The notes beneath the pieces were generated by a model that worked only from the letters and a program-made list of their open reading frames with translations, was not told the origin of the DNA and made no database searches. DNA of 32,811 nucleotides. Origin: Nitrososphaerota archaeon (lineage in GTDB: Archaea > Thermoproteota > Nitrososphaeria > Nitrososphaerales > Nitrosopumilaceae). The position numbers were made by a program, and so were the translations under genes. The stretch's first letter is position 1. Each line of letters opens with the position of its first letter. Positions 5,919-12,874 of the stretch are shown one piece after another. The stretch covers positions 33,834-66,644 of the forward strand of contig JABDBR010000004.1 in NCBI GenBank assembly GCA_013288545.1, written 5' to 3'.

Positions 5919-8087
5919 TTGGTAAAAAAAGACGAACTGCTTCAAATGCGGGTCGGCGAAGCAAAACAAAGAGATGTTGGAAAAAGACGTGCCAGGATAG
6001 AACCTGAGGCAATGGAGTTTTTAAAAGTAGAAGCAGGTGACATGATTGAAATTGTTGGAAAGAGAGCAAGCTGTGCCATAGTTTGGCCTGCAGATGATGA
6101 CAACAAGACACCAGATGTCATACGAATAGACGGTCAAACAAGAAAGAACGCAGGTGTTGGAATAAATGATCTAGTAAATGTAAAAAAAATAGTAGCCAAG
6201 CCGGCAAAGAGTGTTACATTGATGCCGGTAAACGGCAACGTTACAGTTGACAAGGAATTTACAGATTTTGTAAAAAATAGACTGCGAGGATTGCCCCTCT
6301 CCGAAGGCGACGAGATATCAGTAATGATTCTTGGAAACTCGATGGACTTTAAGATTCACAAGATTGCACCAAAGGCTGTTGTAAAAATAGAGCGAAGCAC
6401 TGCAGTAACAATACTTACTGAAACATCGATTGACAAAAAAATCAGAGTTACATTTGAAGAAATAGGCGGTCTTAAAACACAAACAAAAAGAATGCGTGAG
6501 ATAGTTGAGCTTCCATTAAAACATCCAGAAATTTTCACAAGACTCAACATTGAACCTCACAGTGGCATACTATTGTATGGTCCACCAGGATGTGGAAAGA
6601 CATTGATTGCAAAGGTACTAGCAAGTGAATCAGAGGCCAACTTTTATTCAATCAACGGTCCAGAAATAATGAACAAGTATTACGGAGAGACAGAGGCAAG
6701 ACTACGAGATATTTTCAAAGAGGCAAAAGAAAATTCGCCAAGTGTAATATTCATTGATGAAATTGATGCAATTGCTCCAAAAAGAGAGGAGGCATATGGA
6801 GATGTCGAAAAAAGAGTAGTAGCCCAACTCTTGGCCTTGATGGACGGCCTCAATGACAGAGGAAATGTCATAGTTCTTGGCGCCACAAACAGACCAGAAA
6901 GTGTAGACCCAGCTCTTCGAAGACCAGGCAGATTTGACAGGGAGATTGAGATCTCTGTTCCTAATGCAGATGGCAGATTAGAGATATTACAGATTCACAC
7001 ACGCGGTATGCCACTTCAAGATGTAGACCTCAAGATACTTGCTGCAGAGTTGCACGGATATACAGGAGCAGACATCAAATCATTGTGCAGAGAAGCTGCA
7101 ATGAAAGCTGTTAGAACGTACTTGCCAGAGATAGAAAATGAGACTGAAAAAATAGCACCAGATATTTTACTCAAGCTAAAGATCACACTACAAGACTTCT
7201 ATGATGCAATGCATGAAATTGTACCAACCGCAATGCGTGAATTTTATGTTGAGAGCCCAAAAGTATGGTGGAGAGAAGTTGGAGGTCTAGATGATGCAAA
7301 AAGAACCCTTGAAGATAATTTGATAACTGCAATAAAAGAGCCTGCAAAATTCCAGAAGATGGGAATCAAGCCACCAAAGGGTGCACTCTTGTATGGCCCA
7401 TCAGGATGTGGAAAGACATTGCTTGCACGAGCTCTTGCGACAGAGAGTGGTGCAAACATGATACTTGTAAGAGGACCTGAGATTTTATCAAAATGGGTAG
7501 GCGAATCAGAAAAAGCAATAAGAGAAATATTTCGAAAGGCAAAAACCTCTTCTCCATGTATAATAATATTTGATGAACTTGATTCACTTGCTCGTTTCAA
7601 ATCAAACGAGGAGGGTGGAGTGGGAGAAAGATTGCTAAGCCAACTTCTCACTGAAATGGAAGACGGTGGAGCATCAAGAGTCATAGTTCTAGGAATTTCA
7701 AACAGACCAGACCTTATCGACCCATCTCTGATACGACCTGGTAGACTAGATCTAGTGATTTTTGTCCCACCGCCTGATGAGAAGGGACGATTTGAAATAA
7801 TTAGATTACTTACAAAACAAATGCCACTTTCTGGAGATATTGACTTGAAAGAGATTGCAGTGGCAACAAAGGGATATAGTGGAGCAGATCTTGTTGCAGT
7901 GTGCAGAGAATCTGCAGTAAATGCCATGAGAAACAACACTCCAAAAATTAGCAGCAGTGACTTTTCTGCTGCACTAAAAAATGTCAAACCATCAATTACA
8001 AAAGGAGTTGAAGATTGGTATTCCACAGTTAAAGATAATATCTCTTATGCGCTACCAAAACCAATGGACAAGGCATTCTACGGTTAG
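5919..8087 (+). CDS. cdc48: Cdc48/VAT-type AAA+ ATPase (p97 family) with possible C-terminal HbYX tail
   Basis: A 722-residue double-ring AAA+ protein. The N-terminal substrate/cofactor domain (about 5-185) starts LLQMRVGEAKQRDVGKRRAR. D1 has Walker A GPPGCGKT (about 221-228), Walker B VIFIDEIDAI (about 277) and an arginine-finger segment RRPGRFDRE. D2 has GPSGCGKT (about 493-500), Walker B IIIFDELDSL (about 549) and IRPGRLD. Cdc48/VAT hexamers unfold proteins and, in archaea, can feed the 20S proteasome. The last residues are Ala-Phe-Tyr-Gly, so the C-terminus fits the HbYX rule (hydrophobic-Tyr-any) used to dock on the proteasome. The start is a TTG at 5919. A winged-helix gene follows 2 nt after the stop. 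Confidence 0.95.
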   Translation: MVKKDELLQMRVGEAKQRDVGKRRARIEPEAMEFLKVEAGDMIEIVGKRASCAIVWPADDDNKTPDVIRIDGQTRKNAGVGINDLVNVKKIVAKPAKSVTLMPVNGNVTVDKEFTDFVKNRLRGLPLSEGDEISVMILGNSMDFKIHKIAPKAVVKIERSTAVTILTETSIDKKIRVTFEEIGGLKTQTKRMREIVELPLKHPEIFTRLNIEPHSGILLYGPPGCGKTLIAKVLASESEANFYSINGPEIMNKYYGETEARLRDIFKEAKENSPSVIFIDEIDAIAPKREEAYGDVEKRVVAQLLALMDGLNDRGNVIVLGATNRPESVDPALRRPGRFDREIEISVPNADGRLEILQIHTRGMPLQDVDLKILAAELHGYTGADIKSLCREAAMKAVRTYLPEIENETEKIAPDILLKLKITLQDFYDAMHEIVPTAMREFYVESPKVWWREVGGLDDAKRTLEDNLITAIKEPAKFQKMGIKPPKGALLYGPSGCGKTLLARALATESGANMILVRGPEILSKWVGESEKAIREIFRKAKTSSPCIIIFDELDSLARFKSNEEGGVGERLLSQLLTEMEDGGASRVIVLGISNRPDLIDPSLIRPGRLDLVIFVPPPDEKGRFEIIRLLTKQMPLSGDIDLKEIAVATKGYSGADLVAVCRESAVNAMRNNTPKISSSDFSAALKNVKPSITKGVEDWYSTVKDNISYALPKPMDKAFYG

Positions 8088-8089
8088 AC

Positions 8090-8404
8090 ATGGCAATTCC
8101 ACTCCGAAATACAATATATGAAAAGATCAAGATAGCAGGATCTCTTACAGACTCAGAGCTATCCAAGTCTTTGATAAAAGCAAGCATCTCAATTCCAGAA
8201 GATGAATTCAACAAGACATTACTCAACTTGGAGATTTATGGTTTGATCAAAGTTACCTGGCTGACTAAAGATGAGCGTAGAATAGAGATATCTGAAAAAG
8301 TAGAGGACGAAGACGAGATAGAAAAACAAAACATGGAAAACCTTGAAAAAGAATACGAGTCAGGATTTCCAGGCGTAGGCCAAGAAGAAGAAATCCAAGA
8401 ATAA
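8090..8404 (+). CDS. Winged-helix-like protein coupled to cdc48
   Basis: A 104-residue protein. Residues 6-70 have the helix-helix-wing pattern of a winged-helix domain (SLTDSELSKSLIKASI, then EFNKTLLNLEIYGLIKVTWL). Residues 71-104 are highly acidic and Glu-rich, probably a flexible or coiled tail. It follows cdc48 by 2 nt and is surely co-transcribed; its stop abuts the end of the convergent ctaB. It could be a transcriptional regulator or an adaptor (winged helices also occur in PCI/proteasome-lid-like proteins). The linkage to Cdc48 makes an adaptor role worth considering, but no function can be claimed. Confidence 0.7.
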   Translation: MAIPLRNTIYEKIKIAGSLTDSELSKSLIKASISIPEDEFNKTLLNLEIYGLIKVTWLTKDERRIEISEKVEDEDEIEKQNMENLEKEYESGFPGVGQEEEIQE

Positions 8405-9304
8405 TTATCTTATCACTGGAAAGTGAAATGCTGCATCAAGTGCAATTCCCACAAATATTATTGTAAGATACGGAGCAGTAACCTTGTATGCCTTCCACGC
8501 AAAATCAGAAGTAGGAGTCTTGGTGAGTTTATAGTGATAAACAAGCATCAAGCCACCTGACACCAGGGCAATTCCAAGATACACATATCCCAATCCAAAT
8601 GCGACAAGCATAACAGAATATGGTAGTAAAATTGCAGTGTTGAGCAAAATATACTTTGAAGTTTTTTGCATACCAATTAGTACTGGTAGCATTGGAACTT
8701 TGGCCTCTGCATAATCGTCTCGTATCTTCATTGCAAGACACCAAAAGTGTGATGGTGTCCAGACAAAGACCAAGATACCAACTAACGCTCCAAGAGTATC
8801 CATTGAGCCAGTGGCTGCAGCCCAGCCTGCCATTGATGCACAGCTTCCTGCAAATCCGCCAATTACAATGTTGGACCAGTTACTGCGTTTAAGCCAGACC
8901 GTGTAGATTATGACATAGAAAAATATTCCAAGTGCAATGAAAAATGTTGAGACGGGATTTAGCGTAAACCATGCATAAATTACAGATATTGAGCTGACTG
9001 CAAGTCCATACACCAAAACACTACGTGCAGCCATTCTTCCAGATGGAATTGGTCTTGTGCTAGTTCGTTTCATCAATGGATCAATATCTCTATCATAGTA
9101 ATGATTCAGAGCACTAGAACCTGCAGACGATAACGCACCTGCCACTATGAGATGGAAAAGCACCATGTTATCCAAAGGCTTGTGTGCGATCAAAATGCTT
9201 GCGGCATACATGGAAGTGATTGCCGTAATGACAAGTAAAACTATGATTCTAGGTTTTGATACTTCAAGTACTTCCTTTAATCCCACGATCCTTAGCTGAT
9301 TCAC
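8405..9304 (-). CDS. ctaB: Protoheme IX farnesyltransferase (haem O synthase)
   Basis: A UbiA-family polytopic membrane protein with about 8-9 hydrophobic helices. It has the first prenyl-diphosphate motif NHYYDRDIDPLMKRTSTRP, as expected for CtaB/CyoE, and the second loop with RDDYAEAKVPMLPV. It farnesylates haem B to haem O for haem-copper oxidases. The open frame extends to an ATG at 9379, but that would overlap the divergent cupredoxin gene start (9365), so an internal start is more likely. GTG at 9304 or GTG at 9286 (after AAGGATC) gives the normal N-terminus just before LEVSKPRI. The exact start is open. It is convergent with and abuts the 8090 gene. Confidence 0.92.
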   Translation of the reverse strand: MNQLRIVGLKEVLEVSKPRIIVLLVITAITSMYAASILIAHKPLDNMVLFHLIVAGALSSAGSSALNHYYDRDIDPLMKRTSTRPIPSGRMAARSVLVYGLAVSSISVIYAWFTLNPVSTFFIALGIFFYVIIYTVWLKRSNWSNIVIGGFAGSCASMAGWAAATGSMDTLGALVGILVFVWTPSHFWCLAMKIRDDYAEAKVPMLPVLIGMQKTSKYILLNTAILLPYSVMLVAFGLGYVYLGIALVSGGLMLVYHYKLTKTPTSDFAWKAYKVTAPYLTIIFVGIALDAAFHFPVIR

Positions 9305-9364
9305 AGGGAATTTAATTTCTTCGAAGATTATCCCAGTGTTCAAAAGAATTAAGTATGTCACTTC

Positions 9365-10501
9365 ATGGAACATCCACAAATGAGTGACTGGGACCTCATG
9401 ATGCCAGGAATGGGACTAACAGCAATTGGTCTGGCAGGAGTAATTTTATCATATTTGGGTATTGCAAATACCTTCCTTACAGGAATGCAGGCTCTTTCAG
9501 GTTTAACGATGTTTATCGGCATGGTCTTCTTGGCAGCAGGAATTCTAAGTGGCGGTGTTTCTACCAGTCCACGAGCCAAGGCAACTACCCTTGTCATCTT
9601 TGGTATAGCAGGCTCTGTAGGAGTATATGCCATAGGATTGAACAAGGTCATCACATCATTGCCAGCATTTACAGGGTTGCTCATCATAATACTCATACCA
9701 ACAATAGTTCTAGCGTTCTTTTCAATGAAGGCACCAAAGCACTTCAAGCCAATAGCAACAATATTTGTTGCAGCCATGATAGTAGGTATTGGCTCTTACA
9801 CAGCTTTTGGATTTCTCGGACCAGGTGCACAATTCCAATTCCATCCAGTAATTCAGAATTCGACAACCGCCACTACACCAGTTGCTGCTTCAAATGTACC
9901 AGTCATATCAATTGAAATTCCTGAAAATGCATCAATGCAAGGACATACAAGCTTTAACCCAGATACAATATCAGTTCCCAAGGGAGACATAATTGAATGG
10001 AAGAACAACGACAAAGTTGCACATACAGTAACTAGTCAAGATGGAACAGTGTGGGATTCAGGAATAATCAAGCCAGGAAATACATTCAGACTTGATACAT
10101 CAAAGCTTAACGCTACAACATACCAGTATCTCTGTACGGTCCACCCAATCATGTCAGGAAACATAACCATAACAGCATCTGCCAAGCCAGTATTTGCAAA
10201 TGTAACCATCACAAGTGGTGCAGGAGCCAGTGCAAGTGCAGCATGTGTTGGTACAAACAACTGTTTTGCTCCAAATCCAGTCACCATTAAAACTGGAACT
10301 ACGGTAACTTGGACAAACGGTGACAGTGTTGCACACACTGTAACAAGTGGCAAGCCAAGCGATAATGTCTCAGGAGATGTATTTGATTCTGGCATGATCA
10401 AACCAGGAAAGACATTCCAGTTCACATTTACAAAGATAGGTTCACAGGATTACTTTTGCTCAGTCCATCCATGGATGATTGGAAAAGTAACAGTAGGATG
10501 A
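9365..10501 (+). CDS. Membrane protein with two amicyanin-type cupredoxin domains
   Basis: A 378-residue protein. The N-terminus is Met/His-rich (MEHPQMSDWDLMMPGMG), followed by about five transmembrane helices (about 15-155) and then two extracytoplasmic cupredoxin domains (about 190-272 and 275-378). Both have complete type 1 copper ligands. Domain 1 has H220 and C257-x2-H260-x2-M263; domain 2 has H324 and C365-x2-H368-x2-M371. The C-x2-H-x2-M spacing is that of amicyanin. Thaumarchaea use many blue copper proteins as electron carriers, and the divergent ctaB points to the terminal oxidase branch. An electron-transfer role near the oxidase is inference. The gene overlaps the JAMM gene by an ATGA junction. 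Confidence 0.88.
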   Translation: MEHPQMSDWDLMMPGMGLTAIGLAGVILSYLGIANTFLTGMQALSGLTMFIGMVFLAAGILSGGVSTSPRAKATTLVIFGIAGSVGVYAIGLNKVITSLPAFTGLLIIILIPTIVLAFFSMKAPKHFKPIATIFVAAMIVGIGSYTAFGFLGPGAQFQFHPVIQNSTTATTPVAASNVPVISIEIPENASMQGHTSFNPDTISVPKGDIIEWKNNDKVAHTVTSQDGTVWDSGIIKPGNTFRLDTSKLNATTYQYLCTVHPIMSGNITITASAKPVFANVTITSGAGASASAACVGTNNCFAPNPVTIKTGTTVTWTNGDSVAHTVTSGKPSDNVSGDVFDSGMIKPGKTFQFTFTKIGSQDYFCSVHPWMIGKVTVG

Positions 10502-10911
10502 CTGGACCCAAACTAGTAATTTTATCCAAACTCCAAGTCCAGATTCTTGTAAATCATGCACGTGAGACTGCCCCCAACGAATCATGTGCAATATTATTTG
10601 GCGGTACAACCGATGGAAACATACTAGTGGAAGATGTTTTTCTTACAAAAAATATTGAAGACTCACCCGTAAACTTTACCATTGCACCAGAGGAATTGAT
10701 ATCCGCATATAGTGCGGCAGAAAAGAAAAAACTTGAAGTCATAGGAATATTTCATTCACATCCAGATTCTGTTGCATACCCATCATCAACTGACAAAAAA
10801 TACATGGAAATCAATCCAGTACCATGGGTTATTTTTTCAAATCAAAATAATGAATTCAAGGCATATATCTACGATTCAGGTCTAGTCCCAGTTCCAGTAA
10901 AGATTTCGTAA
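10498..10911 (+). CDS. JAMM/MPN+ metalloprotease (M67 family)
   Basis: 137 residues from the ATG at 10498, whose ATGA overlaps the stop of the cupredoxin gene; a longer in-frame reading from 10456 overlaps that gene by 46 nt and is unlikely. The zinc site is complete: E28 in ESCAILFGG, then H86-S-H88-P and S96-x2-D99 (HxHx7Sx2D). Archaeal relatives remove ubiquitin-like modifiers (SAMP/Urm1 type) or cleave sulfur-carrier adducts, as with the Mec-type CysO peptidase. The substrate cannot be told here. Coupling to a copper membrane protein is unexplained. Its stop lies 2 nt from the end of a convergent mini-gene. Confidence 0.85.
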   Translation: MTGPKLVILSKLQVQILVNHARETAPNESCAILFGGTTDGNILVEDVFLTKNIEDSPVNFTIAPEELISAYSAAEKKKLEVIGIFHSHPDSVAYPSSTDKKYMEINPVPWVIFSNQNNEFKAYIYDSGLVPVPVKIS

Positions 10912-10913
10912 CA

Positions 10914-11012
10914 CTACTTTTTGTGAACGTGTTTGTGTCGTTCGAGATGATCCTTATCTGTAAAAGTTGTATCACAATCTTTACATTTGAATTCGGCTTT
11001 AGCGCCCCACAT
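10914..11012 (-). CDS. 32-residue single C2H2 zinc-finger protein
   Basis: A minus-strand frame of 33 codons that encodes almost nothing but one classical C2H2 finger: FKCKDCDTTFTDKDHLERHK followed by HVHKK, so C10-x2-C13-x12-H26-x3-H30, with Phe and Leu at the expected core positions (F17 and L23). The finger is eukaryote-like in spacing. It ends 2 nt from the convergent JAMM gene. The ATG (11010-11012) follows a GGGTATATC element at about 11018-11026, rather close for a leaderless promoter; other TATA-like runs lie at 11096-11115. The exact fit to the finger consensus makes chance unlikely. Role unknown: DNA/RNA or protein binding. Confidence 0.72.
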   Translation of the reverse strand: MWGAKAEFKCKDCDTTFTDKDHLERHKHVHKK

Positions 11013-11095
11013 CGACAAGATATACCCAAACTAACGTAAAAGGCTTTAGCAAGATGATCTGAAATTACTTTTCTGTTATCCAGATTTAATGGAAT

Positions 11096-11115
11096 TTTTA
11101 TATAATTTTATATAA
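11096..11115. repeat. Two tandem copies of TTTTATATAA
   Basis: TTTTATATAA occurs twice in a row (11096-11105 and 11106-11115), followed by T5. Each copy is a good TATA box in either direction. It may be a promoter for the C2H2 mini-gene (minus, 84 nt downstream) or for an unannotated transcript in this 284-bp gap; purely AT-rich drift is also possible. Confidence 0.4.
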
Positions 11116-11137
11116 TTTTTCCAATTATCACATACTT

Positions 11138-11157
11138 GATGAAATAATGATTTCATC
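11138..11157. promoter_or_regulatory. Perfect 8-4-8 inverted repeat in intergenic region
   Basis: GATGAAAT-AATG-ATTTCATC is a perfect 20-base inverted repeat with a 4-nt centre. It lies in the gap between the C2H2 mini-gene (ends 11012) and the DUF2024 gene (starts 11297), overlapping the 3' end of a possible 28-codon minus frame. It could be an operator or an RNA hairpin; a second weaker inverted repeat (ATCTG...CAGAT, 11155-11174) touches it. Confidence 0.45.
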
Positions 11158-11239
11158 TGTTTTTTACATCAGATTCAAAAAAGATCGCATTCATTACTGA
11201 AGCCAATTTAGATCGCACTTGTGAATTCCATGTTGACAT
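11153..11239 (-). CDS. Possible 28-residue peptide (uncertain)
   Basis: A minus-strand ATG frame encodes MSTWNSQVRSKLASVMNAIF and eight more residues, an amphipathic-looking peptide. A TATA-like GATATTTAGAG (minus sense, about 11266-11276) lies about 31 nt upstream, right for a short-leader transcript divergent from the DUF2024 gene. No homologue is recognised, and an open frame this short may be chance. I include it because the surrounding gap is otherwise structured. Confidence 0.25.
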   Translation of the reverse strand: MSTWNSQVRSKLASVMNAIFFESDVKNR

Positions 11240-11296
11240 TATATCTGAACCAGTTCACCTACAAACTCTAAATATCCCTATTCTAGAACAACAATT

Positions 11297-11554
11297 ATGG
11301 AAATTCACGTATACGACACATATGTAGAGGCAAAGGACGGCCACACAATGCATTTTGACGTCATTACTAGCCAGAAGGATCACACCAAGGCAATCCAGTA
11401 TGCAAAAGAATGGCTCAAGACCATTGGAGAGAGCGAGTCAAAGGTTTCAACAGAAGAATGTCAGTTCTGCCACTCACAAGGTGCACCAGAACCCATTGCC
11501 AATGAAATCCAAAAGAAAGGCTACTTCATCCAAAAGATGGAAGGCTGCCCGTAA
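11297..11554 (+). CDS. DUF2024 family protein
   Basis: 85 residues, starting MEIHVYDTYVEAKDGHTMHF and containing FDVIT, a helix with AIQYAKEWLKTIG and the family's ECQFCHSQGAPE segment (two Cys, one His). This is the length and pattern of DUF2024, a small alpha/beta protein of unknown function found in bacteria and some archaea. CTAAATATCC at about 11267 gives a TATA element about 25 nt before the ATG. Cytoplasmic; no partner can be deduced from the neighbours. Confidence 0.82.
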   Translation: MEIHVYDTYVEAKDGHTMHFDVITSQKDHTKAIQYAKEWLKTIGESESKVSTEECQFCHSQGAPEPIANEIQKKGYFIQKMEGCP

Positions 11555-11628
11555 AGATACCTCTCAATTTTTTAATTCAATCATTATTTTTAAAAACTCT
11601 AATAGCGTCACGCTTGATATATTATTTC

Positions 11629-11823
11629 ATGACAAAAAAGAGCGAGTATAACAGACTAACAGTAGAAGGCGACATACAGACAAAATGGATATGTGGCTGT
11701 TTTGAAACGGTCGATGGTTTTTTCAAGTTCTGCTCCCAACATAATGAAACAATGAGACATACAATAGAATCTCAGATAGACAAGCTCGACATGACTACAG
11801 TAGTAGAAGAAAAACAGACCTAA
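11629..11823 (+). CDS. Small Cys-containing hypothetical protein
   Basis: 64 residues from the ATG at 11629 (a longer frame begins at 11614, but the ATG follows a TTGATATATTATTT promoter-like stretch). The middle reads WICGCFETVDGFFKFCSQH: a C-x-C pair and a C-x2-H pair about a dozen residues apart, which could bind one zinc. The C-terminal half is a charged helix. I recognise no named family. Its stop lies 9 nt from that of the convergent zincin gene. Confidence 0.6.
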   Translation: MTKKSEYNRLTVEGDIQTKWICGCFETVDGFFKFCSQHNETMRHTIESQIDKLDMTTVVEEKQT

Positions 11824-11832
11824 GATAACCAG

Positions 11833-12219
11833 TCAGCGTCTTTTGGCATATGGTTTGAATGTCCATCCTGCCAATCCGCGTCGTACCATTTTGTTAAATC
11901 TTCTTCCATGGCTCAGATATGGAAAACGCATGTGGATCAATTCGTGCACAATTGTATTTTCCAGCAGTTTTTCATCAGGAATCTTGCGGACATTTATGAA
12001 GACAACGTTATCCTGAATGTATGACACCCCAAGATACTTGTAGGCAGATGTTCGTCTGCCCTCAGTTACTTCTTTTGGCATCTCCAATACCTCTTTTGTG
12101 GTCAACAATATCTTTGGCTCTAAAATGCTAAACCTTGCACAATAGACTCCCACTTTCTCAAGTATCTTAAAACGGAGATCAGAGTCAAGCTTCACAAATT
12201 CAGAGACGTCAAATCCCAA
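11833..12219 (-). CDS. SprT/YgjP-like zinc metalloprotease (zincin)
   Basis: 128 residues with H92-E-L-I-H96 and a third ligand H104 (HExxH-x7-H) in VHELIHMRFPYLSHGRRF, followed by a basic tail GWTFKPYAKRR. This matches small SprT/WSS1/YgjP-type minigluzincin-like proteins. Members of these groups degrade DNA-protein crosslinks or have unknown substrates; the basic tail would suit nucleic-acid proximity. The gene lies 134 nt after the dephospho-CoA kinase gene on the same strand, and that gap contains a small AACCA...TGGTT hairpin (about 12275-12290). Family placement is fairly sure, substrate unknown. Confidence 0.75.
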   Translation of the reverse strand: MGFDVSEFVKLDSDLRFKILEKVGVYCARFSILEPKILLTTKEVLEMPKEVTEGRRTSAYKYLGVSYIQDNVVFINVRKIPDEKLLENTIVHELIHMRFPYLSHGRRFNKMVRRGLAGWTFKPYAKRR

Positions 12220-12353
12220 GTTTAATGCATATTGTCAAAATTCGTATTGACACTAGTGGATTTTTTTGTTTCAACCACTAAAATGGTTAAGTGGGGTCAG
12301 AAATTTCATTAGGTTAATCATAAATCATACAGCCACCGTCTCCTCATTCCCCA

Positions 12354-12848
12354 TTAACTCATAGAATCCATTATGGATTTAGCCCTATTTCTTACCTCTT
12401 CTGTCAGTTGCACTAGAACAAGTCCCTCATTTGGCTGCCCATACAAGATTACAGAATTTGCAGGTGCATAGACTGCAACGGGCAGCACAAGAAGATCCTC
12501 TTCTCCAGTTACAATAATCCGTACTGGAATAGCCATGGATAACGCCTTGCGAATCACAGAAATGCTTTCATCAGTTATTTCTGCTGCAGGATTTGTACAT
12601 GTCAGTATGGTATTTGCTTGTCCTACCGGTAAATCCCTCTTGTGTCTTTTTTCCAGTGCATCCACTATCTGAAGCGAAGGGTTGAAGCCAAGTAAGAGCA
12701 TCTTTTCAGTAGTAGCATCACCTACGGTAATCACAAATGCATCTTTAGGAATATTATCAGAAATACTGGATCTAGTTACTTTAGAATCTTGTATGAGAAG
12801 TCCAAATGGCTTTTTTAGTTGAGGTCGTAGGTTTTCGGGCAGGTGCAC
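12354..12848 (-). CDS. GTP-dependent dephospho-CoA kinase (DUF359)
   Basis: 164 residues matching the archaeal DUF359/COG1909 enzyme shown to phosphorylate dephospho-CoA with GTP, the last step of coenzyme A synthesis in most archaea. Landmarks are LPENLRPQLKKPFGLLI near the start, the VGDATTEKMLLLGFNPSLQI core, IVDALEKR and the GEEDLLVLP motif with acidic residues. It starts at a GTG (12846-12848), 26 nt after the Mrp gene stop, so the two are probably one transcript. Confidence 0.85.
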   Translation of the reverse strand: MHLPENLRPQLKKPFGLLIQDSKVTRSSISDNIPKDAFVITVGDATTEKMLLLGFNPSLQIVDALEKRHKRDLPVGQANTILTCTNPAAEITDESISVIRKALSMAIPVRIIVTGEEDLLVLPVAVYAPANSVILYGQPNEGLVLVQLTEEVRNRAKSIMDSMS

Positions 12849-12874
12849 AAGATAATCTTTGTTTTCAACTATTT

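Noticed and set aside
7244-8026. Long minus-strand open frame (260 codons) inside cdc48
   Set aside because: Mirror of the D2 AAA domain on the plus strand; low-complexity Ser/Phe-rich translation typical of an antisense shadow.
8405-9379. Longest reading of ctaB, starting at 9379
   Set aside because: It would overlap the start of the divergent cupredoxin gene and leave no room for its promoter; internal GTG starts fit the family better.
12275-12290. AACCA-CTAAAA-TGGTT hairpin between the zincin and dephospho-CoA kinase genes
   Set aside because: Only a 5-bp stem without a T tract; too weak to call a terminator or operator.
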